From Syntrophobotulus glycolicus DSM 8271 (GTDB taxonomy: Bacteria; Bacillota; Desulfitobacteriia; Desulfitobacteriales; Syntrophobotulaceae): a stretch of DNA of 64,000 nt. The DNA is taken from NCBI RefSeq assembly GCF_000190635.1, contig NC_015172.1, positions 558,001-622,000 on the forward strand. The letters are read 5' to 3'. A program made the position numbers and the translations under genes. The notes beneath the pieces were generated by a model. It saw nothing but the letters and a program-made list of their open reading frames with translations. It did no database searches and had not been told where the DNA came from. Numbering within the stretch: position 1 is the first letter of the stretch; each line of letters begins with the position of its first letter. Below, in pieces: positions 60,149-64,000 of the stretch.

Positions 60149-62272
60149 ATGTTTAAAAGATTAGTTTTAATCATCATTAGTCTATTTGCCTTATCCCTTT
60201 TTTCTTTATGTGTTTCATGGCATAATGACCCGGAAGTCGAGCTGTATTCAGACAGCGGTGTCAGTTCCTTTTCCAGACTGGCCCAGGATCTAAGCGGCAA
60301 ATGGAGTAAATATTCAAGTATAAAAGAAGCTTTTCTGGCCCAAAACGATGCTGGTGATGAGAGCACTAACCTTATGGACAGGCTTTCCGGAGAGGATAGT
60401 ATTGTCCTGCCTTCCAGCGGAGAATTCAAAGTTGTGGCTAAACAGTTTAAGGTAAACAGCAAATGGGGGGCCAGAAACTCTATTTTAGCTTTGGACGGGG
60501 TCTATGGTAAGGTAAGAGTTTACTTAAACGGAATTAACCATGTCAATGTCATTGGCGAGTTTGATGGATATGGTGAGACACATAATCTGGAGATTCAGCC
60601 CTCAAGGTTTGATTATGGAAAAACCAATACACTCTTTATTGAAACAATAAGAGGCGGCGCGGCAAATCATCAGGCTTTAGAAAGCATTTTTTCGCCAACG
60701 GCAAAGATCACGGGAAAAATTATCTTGGAGGCAGTTACGGAAACAAGTATAGATCTTGAACATACCTCAGTTGACTTTGAGCCGGGGAAAAAACAGCTCC
60801 TGGTCAATGCGATGTTATGGCATCATGAATCCTTGCAAAACGGCCCCTGGGTTTTAGAAGGAAAGCTGATCAGGGATAAGACTGTTGTTGCTCAATGCTT
60901 GCTGCCTTTGGCGTCCGACGGCAGTTACAGGCAAAAAGCAGGTCTTGTTTTTGATCTGCCTGAGGTTTCCCTGTGGAGTCCGCTTCAGCCGGAACTTTAT
61001 GAGCTGGATCTGACAGTGTCCAATGCAATGGGAGATCAGGACAGCATCCAATTCCCGGTCGGCTTGAGAACGGCGGAAGAAAAAAACGGCAAGATTCTTT
61101 TAAATGGTTCTCTCTGGAATGTTCAGGGGATAGCCTTAACGCCTGGGCAGGAATCAGAGCTCCGGCACAGTAAAGGACAAAAGGCCTGGCTGGCCGAACA
61201 AAAGAAAAATGGGTTCAATATGATCTACTTTGTCGATCAGTTCCCCGATGAGAGCTGGCTTTCTTCCGCGGATCAGATCGGGATGGGAATATGGGCCGAA
61301 CTGCCTGCGGGCCGGATTTTTTCCAAGCAAGAGCTTGAACAGGAAAGCCTGGAGATTTTTGTCGGCAGGGCTCGGCAGCATCCTTCCCTGCTTGCCTGGA
61401 CAATCATCAAAGGGCTGGATGGTACCGAGGAAGAAAAAGACGGGATTAATGAGCGGAAACAACTTGTCGAGCCGGCGCCCGTCTTTGCTCTGGATTTTAG
61501 GGCCGGGGGGATGAGGCAGGAAGGGATTGAGACAGTGAACGCCGGAAATCAAACCTTGAGCGGGGCTTGGGGAAGTATTGCACCGGTGAAGGAAGCGGAT
61601 CAGAAAAATCATTGGCCTCAGGAAAGGCTTACGGCGATAATCTGGGCTTTGATCAGTATTGTGGTTGCTTTTCAAGGCTTGCGCTCAGTGAATTGGAGAT
61701 ATAAGGAATTGGATAATGGGAATCCAAAAAGAAAATTGCGCAGGGCGTTTTTTTGGAGCGCAATCGGGTTTATCTGCAGGATGTTTACACTCGCCGCAGT
61801 GATGACTGATTTGATATTCAGAATTCCCCAGCCTTTAAATTTCTGGCTGCAGGAGGAATTTACTTTTATTGGAGCTTTGCAGTCTCAGCAGCCTTTATTG
61901 CTCATCTTGACCACAGGGCTGCTGCTGGCCTTGTGCCGGTTGCTGCAGGTTGGTGTCGCGGCTCCCGCTTTCCCGGGCAGCCCGGAGGCCCTGAGCCTTA
62001 CCTGCTGGCTGGAACGAAGATATGTATGGTTCCCGTTGGTCGCTGTTTTATGGGTCCTGTTATTCTGGAATCTTCCCATCTATGTGCCGGCAGCGGTCTA
62101 TGTGCTTCTGACCGTGATCGCATTCCCGATCAGATTTAGAGATTGCAGGCGGATTGGGGCCAAATACCGCTGTCTCTTCCTTGTTCCTTTACTCGGAATA
62201 TTGTTGGCCATCTTTGGGGCGGCTTGGAACTATTCTGATTTCCTGTATCTTTACAGAATCTTCATGGGTTAA
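60149..62272 (+). CDS. Membrane protein with GH2-like extracellular domains lacking the catalytic glutamate
   Basis: 707 residues from ATG 60149, with GGTGG upstream. A signal anchor at 4-22 is followed by a long outside region built like glycoside hydrolase family 2: a jelly-roll with GVYGKVRVYLNGINHVN at about 113-130, an Ig-like segment, and a TIM barrel-like part with NGFNMIYF (354), ADQIGMGIWAELP and HPSLLAWTII (411-420). In active GH2 enzymes that last strand runs into an Asn-Glu catalytic pair; here it reads KGLDG. The C-terminal 200 residues have about six hydrophobic helices. It may bind wall or surface glycans rather than cut them; the function is unknown. Confidence 0.72.
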   Translation: MFKRLVLIIISLFALSLFSLCVSWHNDPEVELYSDSGVSSFSRLAQDLSGKWSKYSSIKEAFLAQNDAGDESTNLMDRLSGEDSIVLPSSGEFKVVAKQFKVNSKWGARNSILALDGVYGKVRVYLNGINHVNVIGEFDGYGETHNLEIQPSRFDYGKTNTLFIETIRGGAANHQALESIFSPTAKITGKIILEAVTETSIDLEHTSVDFEPGKKQLLVNAMLWHHESLQNGPWVLEGKLIRDKTVVAQCLLPLASDGSYRQKAGLVFDLPEVSLWSPLQPELYELDLTVSNAMGDQDSIQFPVGLRTAEEKNGKILLNGSLWNVQGIALTPGQESELRHSKGQKAWLAEQKKNGFNMIYFVDQFPDESWLSSADQIGMGIWAELPAGRIFSKQELEQESLEIFVGRARQHPSLLAWTIIKGLDGTEEEKDGINERKQLVEPAPVFALDFRAGGMRQEGIETVNAGNQTLSGAWGSIAPVKEADQKNHWPQERLTAIIWALISIVVAFQGLRSVNWRYKELDNGNPKRKLRRAFFWSAIGFICRMFTLAAVMTDLIFRIPQPLNFWLQEEFTFIGALQSQQPLLLILTTGLLLALCRLLQVGVAAPAFPGSPEALSLTCWLERRYVWFPLVAVLWVLLFWNLPIYVPAAVYVLLTVIAFPIRFRDCRRIGAKYRCLFLVPLLGILLAIFGAAWNYSDFLYLYRIFMG

Positions 62273-62312
62273 AAGTATTCAATATTATAGCGTATTGGGC
62301 CAGGCTGGCAGT

Positions 62313-62341
62313 TTGATTCTTATCAGGCCATAATCTATAAT
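62313..62341 (+). promoter_or_regulatory. Sigma-A promoter upstream of the DUF1858 gene
   Basis: TTGATT (62313-62318), a 17-base spacer and a perfect TATAAT (62336-62341), 40 bases before the ATG. Confidence 0.75.
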
Positions 62342-62380
62342 ATAAGAATATGATCAAAACAACAGAGAAGGAGGATCATC

Positions 62381-62578
62381 ATGATCACGAAGGAAATGGT
62401 TATCGGGCAGGTTCTTAGAGAATATCCTGAAACAGCTAGATTTTTCCTGGAACTTGGAATGCATTGCTTAGGCTGCCCTTCAGCAACAATGGAGAGTGTT
62501 GAAGGCGCTGCTTTGACTCATGGTAAAGACCCTGACGAATTGGTTGCCGAGCTGAACAAAGCTATAGCCGAGAACTAA
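62381..62578 (+). CDS. DUF1858 protein (hybrid-cluster-protein-associated redox disulfide domain)
   Basis: 65 residues. Typical sequence TKEMVIGQVLREYPETARFFLELG, then MHCLGC with the two cysteines thought to form a redox disulfide, and a C-terminal helix. Members are found beside redox and nitric-oxide-response genes in anaerobes. Single-gene unit with its own promoter; AAGGAGG precedes the ATG. Confidence 0.88.
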   Translation: MITKEMVIGQVLREYPETARFFLELGMHCLGCPSATMESVEGAALTHGKDPDELVAELNKAIAEN

Positions 62579-62630
62579 TCCGGACAGGAGTTAAGGCTCT
62601 TTTGAAATGTGAGAAAAGATTTTGCATTTT

Positions 62631-62683
62631 GAAGTACACCCCGAATAGCAGTTGGTTTTTATCCAATATTTGGGGTGGGCTTC
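62631..62683 (+). promoter_or_regulatory. Long structured leader or terminator upstream of the patatin gene
   Basis: Nested pairings: GAAG (62631-62634) with CTTC (62680-62683); CACCCCGAATA (62637-62647) with TATTTGGGGTG (62667-62677, one G-T); TTGG (62652-62655) with CCAA (62663-62666). That makes 19 pairs in one long stem. No immediate T-run follows. It may be the terminator of the DUF1858 gene or a regulatory RNA in the next leader. Confidence 0.6.
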
Positions 62684-62720
62684 ATCTTGTGGACTCTTTT
62701 CTTTTTTGATCAGGATTGCT

Positions 62721-63995
62721 ATGATTAAAGAGAGGAAAAACACAGGTAAAGAATCCGGGGTGATGATGTTGTACGGACTGGTCCTGGAGGGCGGCGGAGC
62801 GAGAGGTTCATATCAGATTGGGGCTTGCCGGGCTCTGAGCGAAATGGGATATGATTTTCAAGTTGTTGCAGGGACATCAATAGGCGCTTTGAACGGAGCA
62901 ATGATTGTTCAGAATGAATTAGAGAAGGCTTATGAACTCTGGTATAATATCAGCCCTTCCCAGTTGTTTGATCTTGACGAAGAGAAACTGGAAAAGATTT
63001 TAAACAGGGAAATCACGCAAGACAGTCTTTTGTATGTGATGAAACAGGCCAGGGACATCATCTCCCAAAAAGGGCTGGATATCAGCCTGATTAAGGCTTT
63101 TTTGCAAGAGAATATTAATGAATCCAAATTGCGTTCTTCCAAGATAGAATTTGGCTTTGTCACGGTTTCTCTTTCCGATAAAAAGCCTCTGGAGCTGTAT
63201 CTGGAGGATGTTCCCAAAGGCAAACTGACCGAATATTTATTTGCCAGCGCTTATTTGCCGGCGTTTAAACGGGAAATGATTGACGGAAAGCATTTTTTGG
63301 ACGGAGCTTTTTATAACAATCTCCCGATCAGCATGGTAACCCGCAAAGGAATGAAGGATGTCATAGCCATCAAGACCAACTCGCTGGGGATTGTCCAAAA
63401 AAAAGAACTTGCCGGTCAACACATCGTTTACATCCAGGCTAATGAAAATCTGGGCCGGACTCTGGATTTCAGCAATGCCCGGGCCAGAGAAAACCTTCAA
63501 CTGGGGTATTATGACGCCTATAGGACCATACGTGGTCTGGGCGGGAAAAAGTATTATCTGACCTTAAAAAATAACGAAAAATATTTTTTTGAATTTCTTT
63601 ACGCCATCGAAGAAGAGAGTGTGGTCAGGGTAGGGGAAAGCCTGGGGCTGGCAGATATGCCTTACCGGAGGATTTTGTTTGAGCAGATTATTCCAAGGCT
63701 GGCCTATTTATTTGAGCTGAAAAAAGGATCGATGTATGAAGATATTGTGATCGCTGCAATGGAAGTTCTCGCTGAGGAATATGGATTGGAAAGATTCACG
63801 ATTTACTCCTTTGCGGGAATGCTGGATGAGGTGAGAAGAGCTTACCGTCTGAGGCCTTTTAACGGCGATCTCCAGGAACTGAAAAAGGTTCCGCTCTTTT
63901 GGAAACAAGGAACAGTTTTGTCAAAGAAGATGAGAAATATGCTGATCCGGCAAATCGTATTCGGACTGTTTGAAGGACGACTGAAACAGGATTAG
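62721..63995 (+). CDS. Patatin-like phospholipase
   Basis: I start at ATG 62721 (AGGA five bases upstream); ATGs at 62763 and 62766 are alternatives. Patatin motifs: oxyanion loop LEGGGARGSYQ, nucleophile GTSIGALNG and the Asp of FLDGAFYNNLP, so the Ser-Asp pair is intact. The C-terminal 150 residues are an extra helical domain. The family hydrolyses phospholipids or other acyl lipids, usually inside the cell. The physiological role here is not visible. The window ends 5 bases after the stop. Confidence 0.87.
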   Translation: MIKERKNTGKESGVMMLYGLVLEGGGARGSYQIGACRALSEMGYDFQVVAGTSIGALNGAMIVQNELEKAYELWYNISPSQLFDLDEEKLEKILNREITQDSLLYVMKQARDIISQKGLDISLIKAFLQENINESKLRSSKIEFGFVTVSLSDKKPLELYLEDVPKGKLTEYLFASAYLPAFKREMIDGKHFLDGAFYNNLPISMVTRKGMKDVIAIKTNSLGIVQKKELAGQHIVYIQANENLGRTLDFSNARARENLQLGYYDAYRTIRGLGGKKYYLTLKNNEKYFFEFLYAIEEESVVRVGESLGLADMPYRRILFEQIIPRLAYLFELKKGSMYEDIVIAAMEVLAEEYGLERFTIYSFAGMLDEVRRAYRLRPFNGDLQELKKVPLFWKQGTVLSKKMRNMLIRQIVFGLFEGRLKQD

Positions 63996-64000
63996 CTCAT

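Noticed and set aside
1-64000. CRISPR array, tRNA or rRNA genes, prophage, known riboswitches (including c-di-GMP types)
   Set aside because: No regularly spaced repeats, cloverleaf-like sequences, phage genes or recognisable riboswitch cores were seen by eye; a covariance-model scan would be decisive.
1-64000. cheR, chemoreceptor and motAB genes to complete the motility set
   Set aside because: None could be found among the reading frames; they must lie elsewhere in the genome.

Overview
The window looks like a chromosomal segment of a motile, low-to-mid GC, spore-former-type Firmicute, most likely a clostridial relative of Desulfitobacterium, Dehalobacter or Desulfosporosinus (Peptococcaceae in the broad sense). 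This is inferred from family content: FliY instead of a plain FliN, FlaG, a FliW/CsrA pair, CheC and CheD, MecA, a FapA/DUF342 protein, PerR and a clostridial 2[4Fe-4S] ferredoxin. The genus cannot be fixed from sequence reading alone.

Layout. (1) Positions 1-7879, minus strand: a tightly packed sugar-modification operon, rfbG (CDP-glucose 4,6-dehydratase), a GT4 glycosyltransferase, three tandem radical SAM/SPASM paralogues, a GT2 glycosyltransferase fused to a methyltransferase-like domain, and an FkbM-type methyltransferase cut by the window edge. (2) 8221-12789, plus strand: flgM-flgN-flgK-flgL-yviE-like-fliW-csrA. (3) 12830-13656: decayed insertion-sequence pieces. (4) 13734-20930: rfbF, a GT2-TPR glycosyltransferase, flagellin (hag) with its own sigma-28-type promoter and a leader carrying a CsrA-type hairpin, then flaG, fliD, fliS and a FliT-like gene, closed by a terminator. 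(5) 21060-44660: one long fla/che operon, (small ORF)-cheA-cheW-cheB-flgC-fliE-fliF-G-H-I-J-flbD-fliL-fliM-fliY-cheY-fliO-P-Q-R-flhB-flhA-flhF-flhG-PilZ-cheC-cheD-unknown-fliA, with overlapping or abutting genes and a terminator after fliA. (6) 44731-50094: fliK-flgD-flgE-flgG-like-flgB-flgF/G-like and a frameshifted second cheW, again ended by a terminator. (7) 50159-63995: unrelated short transcription units: an unknown membrane protein, mecA, a convergent zinc-ribbon gene, an LCP cell-wall ligase, fapA-like, a TldD/TldE pair, a PHP phosphatase, a 53-residue zinc-ribbon protein, ferredoxin, perR, a membrane-anchored GH2-like protein, a DUF1858 protein and a patatin-like lipase.

How it works together. 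The flagellar genes cover basal body, export gate, C-ring, hook, cap, filament and the chemotaxis adaptation/phosphatase core. cheR, receptors and motAB are not in the window. FliA and FlgM give the late-gene switch. FliW, CsrA and the hag leader give the flagellin translation feedback. rfbF and rfbG, which should together make CDP-4-keto-6-deoxyglucose, lie on opposite strands on either side of the flgM-csrA operon. Their placement next to glycosyltransferases and hag suggests a flagellin (or surface) glycosylation island. The three radical SAM/SPASM paralogues in it are the best candidate for an undescribed system here.
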